DNA of 64,000 nt from Clarkia xantiana subsp. parviflora (Eukaryota > Streptophyta > Magnoliopsida > Myrtales > Onagraceae). Location: NCBI GenBank assembly GCA_036873135.1, contig JAPTYO010000023.1:2739834-2803833 (forward strand), given 5' to 3'. Within the stretch, counting starts at the first letter, position 1. Every line of letters begins with the position of its first letter. This document shows positions 22,401 to 33,726 of the stretch, one piece after another. The notes beneath the pieces were generated by a model. It had not been told where the DNA came from and did not search any database. It worked only from the letters and a program-made list of their open reading frames with translations. Both the position numbers and the translations under genes were made by a program.

Positions 22401-23954
22401 TACGAAAGTTAGGCCTTGACGATTCTTGATCCAACAAGTAGACCTTCTAACTGGTTGGGGAGCAATGTAGGAGATGCATCAGATCTTTCAAGAACATCCT
22501 CATGTGCATTTAAATGAATCATCAACAACATCATCACCAACATCATTATCAGAACCAATAGAGACTGGTTCATCATGTAGTGAATTATCTCATTCAAAGG
22601 AACAGTCTCAGGTGAGTGGCTGACATAGAAGAAATCATTACTCTCAAGGGTGGTTGAATCAGTTTCATAAAATATGGGTAGTGTTTTAGTGTTGCTGCTT
22701 GAAAATGGAAAAATGGATTTATGAAATTTCACATCCCTGCTAATGAAAAATGATTTATTTTTCAAATTTTATAAACGATAACCTTTCTGAGATCTTGAAT
22801 AGCCCATAAAAACATTAGGAATTGCCTTAGTATCAAACTTATCACTAACAACCAAATTCTTAACAAAAGTGAGACAACCAAAACCCTTAAATGGTCTACA
22901 TCAGGGGGTTTTCCCATCCTGAATTCCAAAGGAGAATTTCCCTTTAGGATTCTAGTAGGCGTGTGGTTAATCAAATAACAAGTAGTCAAAAAACAATCTC
23001 CCAAAAAATGATTATGAATAGAACCTTGCAGTTTCAGAGCCTTAGCAATTTCTAATAAGTGTATGTTTTTTCTTTCAATACGACCATTCTGTTGAGGTGT
23101 ACAAGATCATGAACTTTGGTGGAGAATGCTCTTAGATTTTTTAAAAAATTGGTTAAATGATCACTGAAAAACTCCTCACCATTGTCAGTCCTGGAAACTT
23201 TGATGGTCTTGTTAAACTAAGTAGAAACCATCTGAACAAAAGACCTCAACAACTCAGCCACATCATGTTTAAATTGCATAAGAAAGACCCAAGTAACTCG
23301 ACTAAAATCATCTATTAAAGTCATGAAATAATTTGTATTATCATGTGTGGCAGTTTTGTAAGGTCCCACACATCATTATGCACAAGATCAAAGATAGAAT
23401 CTGCTCTAAAAACGATTTAGTTTTGCTAGGGGACATATAGAACAATCATTAACAACTAGATTTTTATTTTGGAGAGATTTAAAAGTGTCTAACTGTTGTA
23501 AAGCATTAATGGAAGCATGCCCAGACCTCAAATGCTAAAGATTCACATCCTTATTACTAACAGAGTTCAAAGCCATTGAAGGATCATCATTGTTGCTGGG
23601 ATTTAGTAAGTATAAACTTGAGTTGAGCTTACCATTTGTCAACACCGTCCCAATTGAGAGGTCCTGTATAATAGAAAAGTTTGGAAAAAAAAAAGTGGCC
23701 GATCAATTCAGGTCATTAGTAAGTTGAGAAACTGAAATAAGATTGTAAGCAAAATCAGGTAAATATATTTCTCGGCTTTTATTTGGAGAAAACTCAAAAT
23801 CACCAATTTCGAGAAAAACCATTAGGTAATTGAACTACAGTACCAGAAAGAGATCTATAATTAGAAAGCCAATTTCAAGTTGTGTGGTTACCAGCCCAAT
23901 CTAACAATCAGTTTTATTAGGGAAAAAAATGGAAGAAATGACCACACTAGCACC

Positions 23955-24990
23955 TCAGACATAACTTTCATCAGAGGAGAATGTTGTGGCTACATCTCCA
24001 ATGCCTCCACTACCTTCTGCTCTTTGTAGAAGCTTGTCAAACATTTTATTGGAGAGGGTCACACTTCCTTGAGACTTACTATTGTTGAATGTTACAAAGA
24101 CTAATGACCCATCATCATCATTATCATTGCTCCCAGAAGGACTGACTTGAGATTTAGCTAACACAGCTTTAGCCTTCACAAGCTCTTTAAACTTAAAACA
24201 ATTCTCATTGCAATGACCATTTTTCTGATAGAATTCACAACCATTTGAATAACAACGATAAATAGTGTGACCTTTTTTCTTGCAGAAGTCACATTCCAGA
24301 TTGGGATTAGTTGATCTCTTTCATTTTCCTTCACTTGGACCAGGTACCATTGTAGTAACAAATGCTCCATCAGAGGCAGAGAGTGAAGCAGAGATATCTC
24401 TTTGACTTTCTTCTTGAGGTAAGATGCCATATGTCTGGTTAAGTGAAGGTAGGGGTGTCTAGAGAAGAACATTGCTACGAAAGTTCGAGAAATTATTGTT
24501 CAGCCCCATTAAAAACTGAAAGAGACGTCAATTCTCCTTATGCTCGACATATCTCTTAAAGAGAGGATCATATATAAGTGGCAACACACATGCACTATCA
24601 TATTCAGTCAAGAGGTTTTTAAGCCTTGTAAATAATACATATATGCAGTCAAGGCCCTGACGACAAGCAGTAACCTCACAATGCAACTGATAGGTACGAG
24701 AACCATTGGTTTTGTCAAACATTTCCCGCAATTCTTTCCAAACCAAAGCAACATTTTCGAGATACATGATTTCATCGGAAATATCATCAGTCACAGAATT
24801 GAAAATCTATCCACGAACAAGAACATCACACCGATCTCAATGAAAATGCAGTTTATCATCAAAAGATTCATGAACACAAGCACGAGTAATAAAGTCAATC
24901 TTGTTCTTTCCTAACAAAATAATTTACATGCATCTACTCAATTTTCGATAATTCTCTTGACCAGTGAGTTTTAAAGAAATCATACTTTGG
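23955..24990 (-). pseudogene. copia gag remnant of the second element
   Basis: Three frame-shifted pieces. 24528-24794 has SRTYQLHCEVTACRQGLDCI, homologous to the gag of the first copia. 24176-24472 covers the zinc-knuckle region out of frame. 23955-24179 is the gag-protease linker. It cannot encode a full protein. Confidence 0.75.
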
Positions 24991-25473
24991 CAAGGATTAT
25001 CAAAACTATGGAGATATAAGGGATGAACCCCTAAAGAAAAATCCAGCGTGAAATTCGACCTTAGAAGACTCTTTGCCATATGTAAGCTTCGATTCTTTAG
25101 CCATTTGACTCAGATTTGAGATAAATATGAAAGATCATCAAACTGATAGAAGACTAAAGTGCATGCAATACTTAAACAAGTAAATCGAGATCCAAAACAA
25201 ATGCTATAGAACAGAACAGCCAACGTCATGAAGATGAACCGCCACATGATGATCCTGAGCATATCTTAGCGAAAACTCCAAAAAAGATGAGTGATTCCCC
25301 AAGAGAGAAGCAAATCGATCAAGAGAAGCTCTTGAAGACACCGGTACGTGTGGGGAGATGAAACGACTAACGGAAGGTTAATCGACAGAGGAGCGGAGAT
25401 GAAAGAAATCTTGCAGCGGAAAAAGTCACGAAGAAGGATCGATCAACAAGCAGAGCTTGTTGCTTTTATACCA

Positions 25474-25781
25474 TGTGGAAATCAGAAACCCTAGGATAAA
25501 ACCCTAGAATCACCATGTGAGTAGAGAGGAAAGTAGGAGATGAAGAGTTGCATATCATCTCAGGATGTTCCTTCAAGTGGATCCTGATCACCTTAAAACA
25601 CTATAAAAGGGAACCAAACTTTTTGCAAGGCTCAGTTCAACATAAAAGTTTTACAACGGAGGAACTTAACTTACAAACAAAACAAAAAGTTACAATTTAG
25701 TCCCAAACGGACTGGGACAAACAAACACAACGGCCCAAAACCAAAACAAGTCCAGATTGCAAAATAGAAACCCCAAACTCA
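25474..25781 (-). repeat. 5' LTR of the second copia element
   Basis: 308 bp, bounded by TGAGTTTGGG on the minus-strand start and CACA at its end, directly followed by a TGGTATA primer site. A CTATAAAAGGGAACC stretch (about 25600) sits in the LTR on the plus strand only, so it is probably not the LTR promoter. Confidence 0.75.
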
Positions 25782-26624
25782 ACAATATATTTATTAGGTT
25801 GTATTCGAATTTAGATTTTTAACTTTGATAATTGTAATTTGGAGTTGAATTTGAATATGGTAAGGATTGGTGATGATAATCTATGTTCTTCACGGGACAA
25901 CCCGTAGAGTCCTGCCCTAAGATAAATGAAACAGGTCTAAAATAAAAGTTTAACACGTAGGGCGGATCCTGAATTGACAAAACCCGCTCGCACCATCCGT
26001 TGATATTTGAGATGGGCATGTCACGTGGAGGTGGGGGGCAGGATAGTTCAGTACTTTCTCCTAGTACTACTACTTACTGACATTTAATTACCCAAGTTAA
26101 CCAAGTGAATTTCCAAAGTAGACTTACTTGCCAAACTTATTCTTAAATAAGCTTCTTCAGAAACTAATTCTCAAATTATACTTTTTTTTAATAATTATTA
26201 ATATTTTTCTAATTTACATCCTAAAGTTTATATTTTATTACAATTGACACTAAAACGAAATATAATACAAGAAATATATGAAAAACATTTAAAAAATTAA
26301 GGTGATTATATATAAAATTTATAAATTAATCAATAATAAATTAGTAACTATAAAAAAAAATTATATAAATAAAATATGCTAAAGATATAAGTTATAAAAA
26401 AATTGGTGATATAAAATGTAAAGAAACTATACACTCATTGTTTTTTAAGTATGAAAATATAAAACTGAAAGTGTACATAAACCCTAAATAAAATATGATA
26501 AATTTATAAAATTTAACTGAAAAAATAATTGATAAACTTATTATTATTATTATTATTATTTGTCAAAGGGTCGCCTCTCTGAGGTGAGGCGAAGGATAAG
26601 ACTCCATTTTTTTTTGGGTAATAA
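25782..26624. other. intergenic DNA, AT-rich from 26150
   Basis: 25850-26030 has a GC-richer piece (GGGCGGATCCTGAATTGAC) that may be a degraded hAT-type remnant. The rest is AT-rich with an (ATT)n run at 26539-26562. No gene seen. Confidence 0.5.
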
Positions 26625-26958
26625 GAGCATTCACAATGCAAGAAAAAATGGAGGACAACTCCTCCATGTGGCAAGGTGGGTTGTCCATTTCCATTGGAGA
26701 TGGACAAGATTTCTTGTCCAATCCCTCCAAGGAAGGATTCACTCTCTCACATCTCATCACTAATATAGTAATATGGTATAGAAGAAAAATGTTAATTTTA
26801 TTAATATTAAAATAACATGTATGGTCAACTTGTTAGACACAATTGGAGTAGTGATAGACAACTTCAAGACACTTTTTTTTTTTAATAATATATTAATTAT
26901 GTGGCGCTGATGTAGCTTTAAGTGGGATGGGAGTTGGGATTGTGCATTGTGGATGCTC
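26625..26958. mobile_element. PIF/Harbinger (Tourist-like) MITE
   Basis: Terminal inverted repeats GAGCATTCACAATGC and GCATTGTGGATGCTC flank 334 bp without coding sequence. A TAA triplet on each side (26622-26624, 26959-26961) is the 3-bp target duplication expected for Harbinger elements. The same termini occur in the MITE at 60870-61285. Confidence 0.82.
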
Positions 26959-27252
26959 TAAGACTCCATCTCAAACATGTTTAAGGCGGAAGCCATCATC
27001 CAGGTGTACAAAACATGAGCAATAAACCGACAAGTGAAAAACAATAAATTTTTATTGCTTAAAAATATAAATTTTAACATCAAAATAAAATAAAAAAGTG
27101 GAAAATAATAAATCTAATAGTTTCAAACATCAAATTGTAAAAAAATCAAAATCAAAATGGCAACATGGTCTATACATCAGTTGGATTTTATATTCTAATA
27201 ATCTGCACTGTGATGTTTTTAGATATCCCAGTTTGTACCGTATTATTTTAAA

Positions 27253-27442
27253 GTGTTCCAGATTTCATTTTTGGGTTTTATTTGATTTTTTGTGTTAAAT
27301 TTGACGAATTTGAGTATGAATTTTCCTCAATTCATGTATATAGTGTTCCAAATTTCATTTTTATTCAATTTTGAGTTTTATTTGATATTTTGTGTTAAAT
27401 TTGACGAATTTGAGTATGAATTTTCTTTAATTCATATATATA
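27253..27442. repeat. two-copy tandem repeat of about 90-100 bp
   Basis: Both copies begin GTGTTCCARATTTCATTTTT and contain TGTGTTAAATTTGACGAATT and GAGTATGAATTTTC. The second copy carries a 10-base insertion. The surrounding 26962-28127 is otherwise AT-rich non-coding DNA. Confidence 0.75.
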
Positions 27443-28127
27443 TATATCACAATTAAGTTAATTTGAATTTGAATTTTGTATAAATTCTTTAATTTCACTG
27501 TATATACACTAATTAACATAAGTTAAAAAGAAGTATAGATACACTTTTGTTCTTTTATCTTCTTTTAAGTTATTGAATTTTATGACAACAATTTTAACCT
27601 TTTAAAATATTACTTTTCATGGTATGTTTTCGGGATTCAAATCTTTTCCCCACTCTTCCTCTCACGTTAAAATTTTGATATATATACCTAGATTTAATAT
27701 TTTTCTTTTAAAGTTTACCAATCCCAACAAAAATAATTAAATAAAAACAGTGTCAAGATCTTTATGTATGATATTTGTATCCATATTTTCGTGCACTTTT
27801 CTGCTAGTATAACAAATTGTACATCCGTATAGTAGTCAAGTTAGGAAATTATTCATAATGGTAAATTTTAGTTAGCAATTCATAAAAAATCAGTTAGTAA
27901 CGTTGCCAATTAATCCGTTTCTCTGCAGATATAACACAAATATAGAACTTCTGTATAATTTATTCATTGCAACTGACCAACAGAATTTGCATACAATGGG
28001 AAGCTTTTATGCAGATCAAACCGTACATGAGTATATAATCCTAGGCCAGCTTATACAATTCATGATTGAGTATTCATTCAACAAACTGCTAATCAATCAA
28101 CATAATAAGTAAGTACCTTTGAATGTC

Positions 28128-29755
28128 TTAGATCTTATCAATGTCTTCATCCTCAAACTCGATGTAGTCATCATGCGGTCCTGCGTCTTCATCGTCGAGA
28201 TTGTTAATACCTTCATTGAGACGAGTGTTCTCAGGCAGCTCACCATAGGCCTTGAGCAGCCTCGCCTCATCAGGCATGTACTTGAGGATGACGTCAGCCT
28301 TGTCATCCTGGTAATCACGGAGCCCAACCAGGACGATATCGCCGGCGGCTATCCACACCTTCTTGTGCATCTTCCCCCTGATGTGGCACAGCCAGGCACG
28401 GATCTACCTTAGGCCCAGAGGGGGCACTTGCCCCCGCTGACTTCCATGTAGCTTCGTTACTATGTATAAAAAAATTTAGAAAAAATTAACTAGTTTTCAC
28501 TTTGCCCCCTCTGAAATACTTAGAAAGTGCTTAATTAATTAGTTTGCCCCATACTTAAATCGTGAAGTTTTGGGTTTTGAGGAATGAATGAAGTTTTGAG
28601 AAGGATTATGTGAAAATAAAAGTTGCAGAAAGATAAGAAATGGATGCAACGAAGAAGATGAAGTCAAGAAGAGAGAGAGAATTGTTTTTTTTTTTTTTTT
28701 TTGTTGGTAAAAGTAAAAGATGTTGTGATTGGATTGATTTGATGATATCTATATATTTATGTATTATTTTAATGTTTTCTATTTTTATAATAATAATTTA
28801 AAAGCTATTATTTTCATTGAATTTTTTTTTCTACTTTTATATAACTAGATACTAGATATGTATGTATATTGTATATATTTACTTAAATTTTTATGATATA
28901 CTTTTTTTTTTGTAAAAAATGTTGTGATTGACTGATTTGATGATACATATTCATGTATTATTTTAATGTTTTCTATTTAATAATAATGTAAAGCTATGTT
29001 TTTTTAAAATCAATAAAGCTATGTTTTTCATTGACTATATTTCTGTACTTTTATTTATGGGGTATATGTTGATATAATTAGATATGTACGTATATATTCA
29101 CTTAAATTTTTATGTGAATAGTTATTTTATGTAGTTAAAACTAATTATTTTTAGTCTCATATATTATATATACAGTAATGCTCATATATTGTATACAAAT
29201 AAGCATTATATTGAAAGTGGAATTATATTTGTTTGTATAATAACGGCTTTAGAATATATATACTTTTTTTGTGCCATAGTTTTATGATATTGATTACATT
29301 TTTTTTTACAATTATAAGCTTTATGAAGGTATTGTTATTAATAACAAATGAGTTCAAGTTAATGTATTTTTTTTTTAGAAAAAAAATATTATATTTTTTT
29401 ACAGTTATTATGTATACATAAAAAAAATATCACACATATATTGATAGGGGTGAGAAAAATCGATTTTAAACTTAAACCGCTTATAAGTTTGGCCCCTGAT
29501 CCCAAACTTTGTCTAATGGACTTTTTACTCACCTTTGTATTTGCCCCCTCTGAAAATTATTTCTAGATCCGTCCCTGGGCACAGCCGCTTGGTTCCGTCG
29601 ATGCATGTGGCCTCACATCGGCCGTTCCCGAGCATCCTCATCACCTGCGCGTATTCCTGTCCGTCTTCCTTGAACACGAGCTCGCGCTTCTCGTCATCGG
29701 CTTCGTTCTTTCCTCTCTTCCTGTTCTTTCCTCCCTTACCTTTGTTCTTCGGCAT
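28128..29755 (-). pseudogene. eIF1A: translation initiation factor eIF1A, split by a hAT insertion
   Basis: The start is the ATG at 29755 ([18 protein letters not shown], the universal basic N-terminus). The frame runs to 29578 inside the RNA-binding OB fold (ends TKRLC). A transposon occupies 28393-29577. The frame resumes at 28384 ([11 protein letters not shown]) and ends at 28128 in the acidic tail [10 protein letters not shown]. Without the insert and one target-duplication copy the two parts are exactly collinear, 144 codons, the normal eIF1A length, with no other lesion. eIF1A promotes scanning and start-codon recognition on the 40S ribosome. As it stands, translation would run 15 codons into the transposon and stop. 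A 5' UTR intron donor (GTAAGATTCT) is visible near 29974. The gene is inactive here unless the insert is removed or spliced. Confidence 0.93.
28393..29577. mobile_element. non-autonomous hAT element inside the eIF1A exon
   Basis: 1,185 bp. Termini CAGGCACGGATCTA and TAGATCCGTCCCTG are inverted repeats with one mismatch, and the perfect 8-bp target duplication GGCACAGC lies at 28385-28392 and 29578-29585. These are hAT (Ac/Ds) hallmarks. It has no transposase. Subterminal regions carry TGCCCCC-type motifs in both orientations. A segment at 28690-28850 is repeated at 28905-29060 (ATGTTGTGATTG, TTTTAATGTTTTCTATTT). Confidence 0.95.
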
Positions 29756-30288
29756 GGTTGGAAACCCTAATTCATCAAATCGACGGTAATCACGCAGTAA
29801 GCTTATCAGATCAGCGATGATCGGTTTCCAATCGCGATTGCGATTGTTTTTCAATTAGAAAATAAATTCAACTAATCAACAAAATGTCGTTACGGATCAG
29901 AGATACACCGCCTTGAAATCAAGCACGATTAAGAAGAAGAGGAGATTGTTACGTAATTTAACGCAGAATCTTACCTTTGTGGCGGAGAGCTGGAGAAATC
30001 AATCAATCAATCCGAGACAGAGGATATGCCGTTTCTGAGGGAGGATGGTACGAGCTCTTGATAGCTTTATAATGACGCGCAGTGGTCAAAGTCGGTCCCT
30101 TCTGATTCTGAACTACAAATACCCCCTGAACTATATTTTTTCCACAAACATCCCCTAAACTATTAATAGACGTGTTCCCCTTGCTCCGTACTATCTATCT
30201 CGAATATCTATCTCTATCTTGTAGATAAAATAAAAAAATATGCTCAATTTTTTTTTTGTCAAAAAAATATATATGCTTAATTGGTTAG

Positions 30289-30332
<44 letters not shown>

Positions 30333-31290
30333 ATTATGAAGGAAAAATAATAACCGAATGCATGTGGGGTGGGTGATTTTGTTTATTACATTAATCGATC
30401 CATTACATTGATTGCACTAGGGAGCTGATGATTTTTAAAAATATCAAATTTCATTTATTCAATTATAATATATTTTTAAGTTAAATATCAAATAATTACC
30501 TGAATTTTTATTAAAAGTGCAAATTTGTTAGTCACTTTTTTTGTGGAGCAAATAGCTAGCTAAACTTTTCCAAAAGTAGTCATTAGATAGCTCTGCTAAT
30601 TTTTAGTTAAAAACCAACATAATTCCTGATGTGAATAGTATTTGACCGACTGTAATTGGTGCCGACATATTTTCGTAATAAAAAATATGATTGTCCCTCT
30701 TATTATTTTTAGCTGAATGTCCTTTTTTTTTTTTTTTTTGCTAAAGCACTTCAATATTATTTTATCTGAATCGATTCACTTCTGGATTCATCTTACAAAA
30801 TCCTCGAATGAACAGTTCTCTAATGATAGTGTACGACGTGCGGATTTGTTATGATTATGTGTCATCATGTGTTCCTCATGTGAAAAATTTCATTTGTTTT
30901 TAACCAAAAAAAATTAATAAATCTAGCTAATTATTACTTTCGGAAAAATTCAGCTAGCTATTTGCTCTAAAAAAATTCAGCTATCTATTTGCACATCTCG
31001 AAAAAGTTCAGCTAGTTAATTAGTATTTAATCATATATTATTTTACCCTTATTTTAATGCGTAAATATATATTTGTTTTACTCTTATTTATTATTATTAT
31101 ATAGTACAGTAACAAATTAATTAAAATTAGATACACATTTTTTATTATATTTTTAATAAAATAAATATATGCACAAAAGCACTAATTAATAACGCACAAC
31201 GTGTGGGTAAATAACAAGTACTGAACTTTTACATAACAAGTACAATTCATGAAGCTTATTTATCTATATCTATCTATCTATCTATCTATA
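29756..31290 (-). promoter_or_regulatory. eIF1A 5' leader and upstream region
   Basis: 29756-30065 is the probable 5' UTR of eIF1A, with a likely leader intron (donor at 29974, acceptor near 29860). Beyond it lies non-coding AT-rich DNA with a long (AT)n run and a (TATC)n tract (about 31255-31290) that directly abuts the Helitron. No further gene. Confidence 0.5.
30292..30328. repeat. (AT)n microsatellite
   Basis: About 18 uninterrupted AT units. Confidence 0.92.
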
Positions 31291-32973
31291 TCTATATATT
31301 ATATAAGGCAATAGGAGAGATAAAGAGAGTATATGGAATTGACACATCAGCTTGAAAGAGCTCTTCTAGATTGCCACATCATCATCCTATTTATGTCTCT
31401 TTATAGTTTAGTTAACAGATGTTATTGGCCAAAAAAATAAACATGCTATAATTGGGTTGGGCTAAATGTGAATAGGGCTAAATATTATTACTACACAAGC
31501 CTAGGTTGGCAATTTGTGCTCGACACGATGGGCCAATACGAATAAAACAATGAAAATTACGGATTTATGTTTGGTATTACTGTCACGGCATGACACGATA
31601 ACACGATATAACACGATATTTTAAATAAAATGGTTTAAATATTAATTTTTTTATTCAATTTACAATAAGTATTTGTGTCGGCTTTTCATGTTAGGCCGTA
31701 TTTAGACTGGCCCCCAAAACATGACACAAACCTGGCACGACACGAACCCGCACGGCAGCACGAATTGTCAGCCCTACACAAGCCTATTCAATTATATATG
31801 AAATTGAGAGTATAAAAATGTGTATATATATACAAATAAGTAATCTCCGTAGTTTAGAAATTGAGAGTATAAACAATAATGTGTTGGTCATAATATTTCA
31901 AATCTAAAATCTCTCGATATTGTATATAACGTAGAACAATCCAAATTTACAATACCAGTTTTATTTAAATATATAAGTATCGTCAAAGCGTTTTACATGT
32001 TATAATAATAATGCTTTCCAATGCTATGAGTGGTTTAGCTCAGTTTTACATTATAATAATACGACATACAGGCTACAGATTATAATGAGTATATATATGG
32101 AATTTAAATATACTCGGTGGATACATATAGTGATTTAGTTAAGTTTCAATCAAATGTACATGAAGTATAATTTTTTTTATTTTTTAAAATTTGTATAATT
32201 TTTTATTTTTCAATTTTTTTTATTATTAAGTTGTATAATTTTATTTTATTTTTCACACGACCGAGCTCCGCACGGGTTCAACACCTATATTTTATATATG
32301 AAAACGGTTAACAAACGTTTAGTATTTTTAGTTAATTAATTATATATATATTAGATTTATTTAGTGTTTTAAATATATTAATTAATTAAGAGTATAATTA
32401 ATTAATTTAACCTAAGAGAACGTTTCTAAAACTTTCATATTTTAATTATGAAACTATCCTTACTACATTTGTAATAAATTTATTTATTTCTTTGTTTATA
32501 TATATATTGCTTACATAGCGAAATAGATTTAAATAGAAACTTTAATTAATTGTTTCAATATTTTGTATCTAAATTTATAGAGTTCCAATTAAATTAGAAT
32601 ATTATTAAAAATAAAAAGTAAATTTCACTTCCAGTTTTTAGACTCGAAATTTTTACATTGTTTTATTCCCCCAATTAACAATAAAAATAAATAAACAAAA
32701 AAATTGGGGAACAAAACTTTGAGGGTCTAAAAATGGTAAATTCAATTTAACTTTTTAATAATTTATATATTATCTAATTAATTAATAGTTAGTAACGATT
32801 GATCTTTTTTACGATTTTTATTATGTTAATAATAATATGGTTAAATATATTTTTAGTAAAAAAAAACATTAATTTATGGATAGTGATCTGCAGAAGAAAA
32901 AAAAATTACATTATTGTGTTAATTATACGTATATAATAAGTCAACCCGCGCGTAGCGCGGGGACGGCACCTAG
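31291..32973 (+). mobile_element. non-autonomous Helitron
   Basis: The left end reads TCTATATATTATATAAGG, preceded by A. The right end has the GC-rich hairpin CCCGCGC-GTA-GCGCGGG (32945-32961), then about 8 bases, then CTAG followed by T. TC start, 3' hairpin, CTRR end and A/T target are the four Helitron hallmarks, and there are no terminal inverted repeats or target duplication. The 1,683-bp body has no Rep/helicase frame and contains a nested hAT element at 31502-31776. Confidence 0.9.
31502..31776. mobile_element. hAT MITE nested in the Helitron
   Basis: Termini TAGGTTGGCAATTTGTGC and GCACGAATTGTCAGCCCTA are imperfect inverted repeats. The perfect 8-bp target duplication CACAAGCC lies at 31494-31501 and 31777-31784. 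The interior carries repeated ACACGATA motifs. It inserted after the Helitron arrived. Confidence 0.93.
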
Positions 32974-32985
32974 TTACAATAATAA

Positions 32986-33477
32986 GGGTAAACAACCTAT
33001 AAACTCTTTAATGTTTGCCCTATGTGGGATTTTTGTGTCTAAAGTTTAAATTATTAATATTAATTGTCTAAATTTTTAACTTTCTTGAAATTTGATTTTC
33101 CTTCTATTTTTGCTGTCAATTATGACATAATGGTGTAAAAAGTCAAAATTGCCCATGATACTATTATGTTTACTCCAACTACCACCCTACTCGGACTGTC
33201 GGCCACCACCAAAACTCCGACCACCGCCACAACTCCAGCCACCGTCCACCACCCTACTCCGATCGGCCACCACCCAACTAGGGGTAATTTTGAAATATAT
33301 TTTTTTATCGGGTCATATGACAAGCCCATGACCAAGCTATGTCAATTTTAACAGTAAATTTGGACGGAGATGCCAAATTTTAACAAAATTGAAACTTTAG
33401 ATAGTCAATATCAACAGTTTAAACTTTAAACACCAAAATCTCGCATATGGCAAACTTCGTTTATAGGTTCTTAAGCC
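32986..33477. mobile_element. Mutator-like foldback element next to the Helitron
   Basis: Inverted arms of about 180 bp (GGGTAAACAACCTATAAACT at the left, its imperfect complement at the right) and a perfect 9-bp target duplication CAATAATAA (32977-32985, 33478-33486). The centre is C-rich with CCACC and CCGACCACC motifs. The duplication starts 3 bases after the Helitron end. Confidence 0.87.
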
Positions 33478-33726
33478 CAATAATAATGCAATCGCAAACA
33501 TAGTCAGTTTGTACAATATCATAACCATGGTGGATGGGTAGTTCCTAGTATAACCCACGTTTCACGTTCCTTTATTCCAAAACATATACTACTAGACACA
33601 ACAAATAGATGAAACCCTAAACAAAAACAACACATAAAAGGAAGCTAATGAGTAGTGCATGAATATAAGGCTGCCCTTCTTTCATATGTTTATAAACAAA
33701 CACCTTGTCGGAATTTCGCAAGTGTT

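Larger units (their letters stand above)
22400..25781 (-). mobile_element. second Ty1/copia element, 3' truncated and decayed
   Basis: Minus-strand order: 5' LTR 25474-25781 (starts TGAGTTTGGGG, ends CACA), primer site beginning TGGTATAAAAGC (25458-25473), degenerate gag (about 23955-24990), degenerate protease/integrase (23000-23950), and the integrase C-terminal region (22762-23130, with TCYLINHTPTRILKGNSPLE), continuing to a linker at 22409. RT, RNase H and the 3' LTR are absent. Frames are broken many times. The primer site differs from the standard TGGTATCAGAGC after the sixth base. Confidence 0.88.

Noticed and set aside
25600..25615. CTATAAAAGGG as a host promoter TATA box
   Set aside because: It lies on the plus strand of a minus-strand LTR with no downstream gene.
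29525..29854. eIF1A frame with a longer N-terminus ([11 protein letters not shown]...)
   Set aside because: The universal eIF1A start is MPKNKG at 29755; the upstream codons lie in the 5' UTR, and the last 15 codons of the frame lie in the hAT element.
32255..32290. Second Helitron-like end (CGAGCTCCGCACGGGTTCAA) inside the Helitron
   Set aside because: The hairpin is weak and the CTRR-T end is absent; may be an older nested terminus but unsupported.
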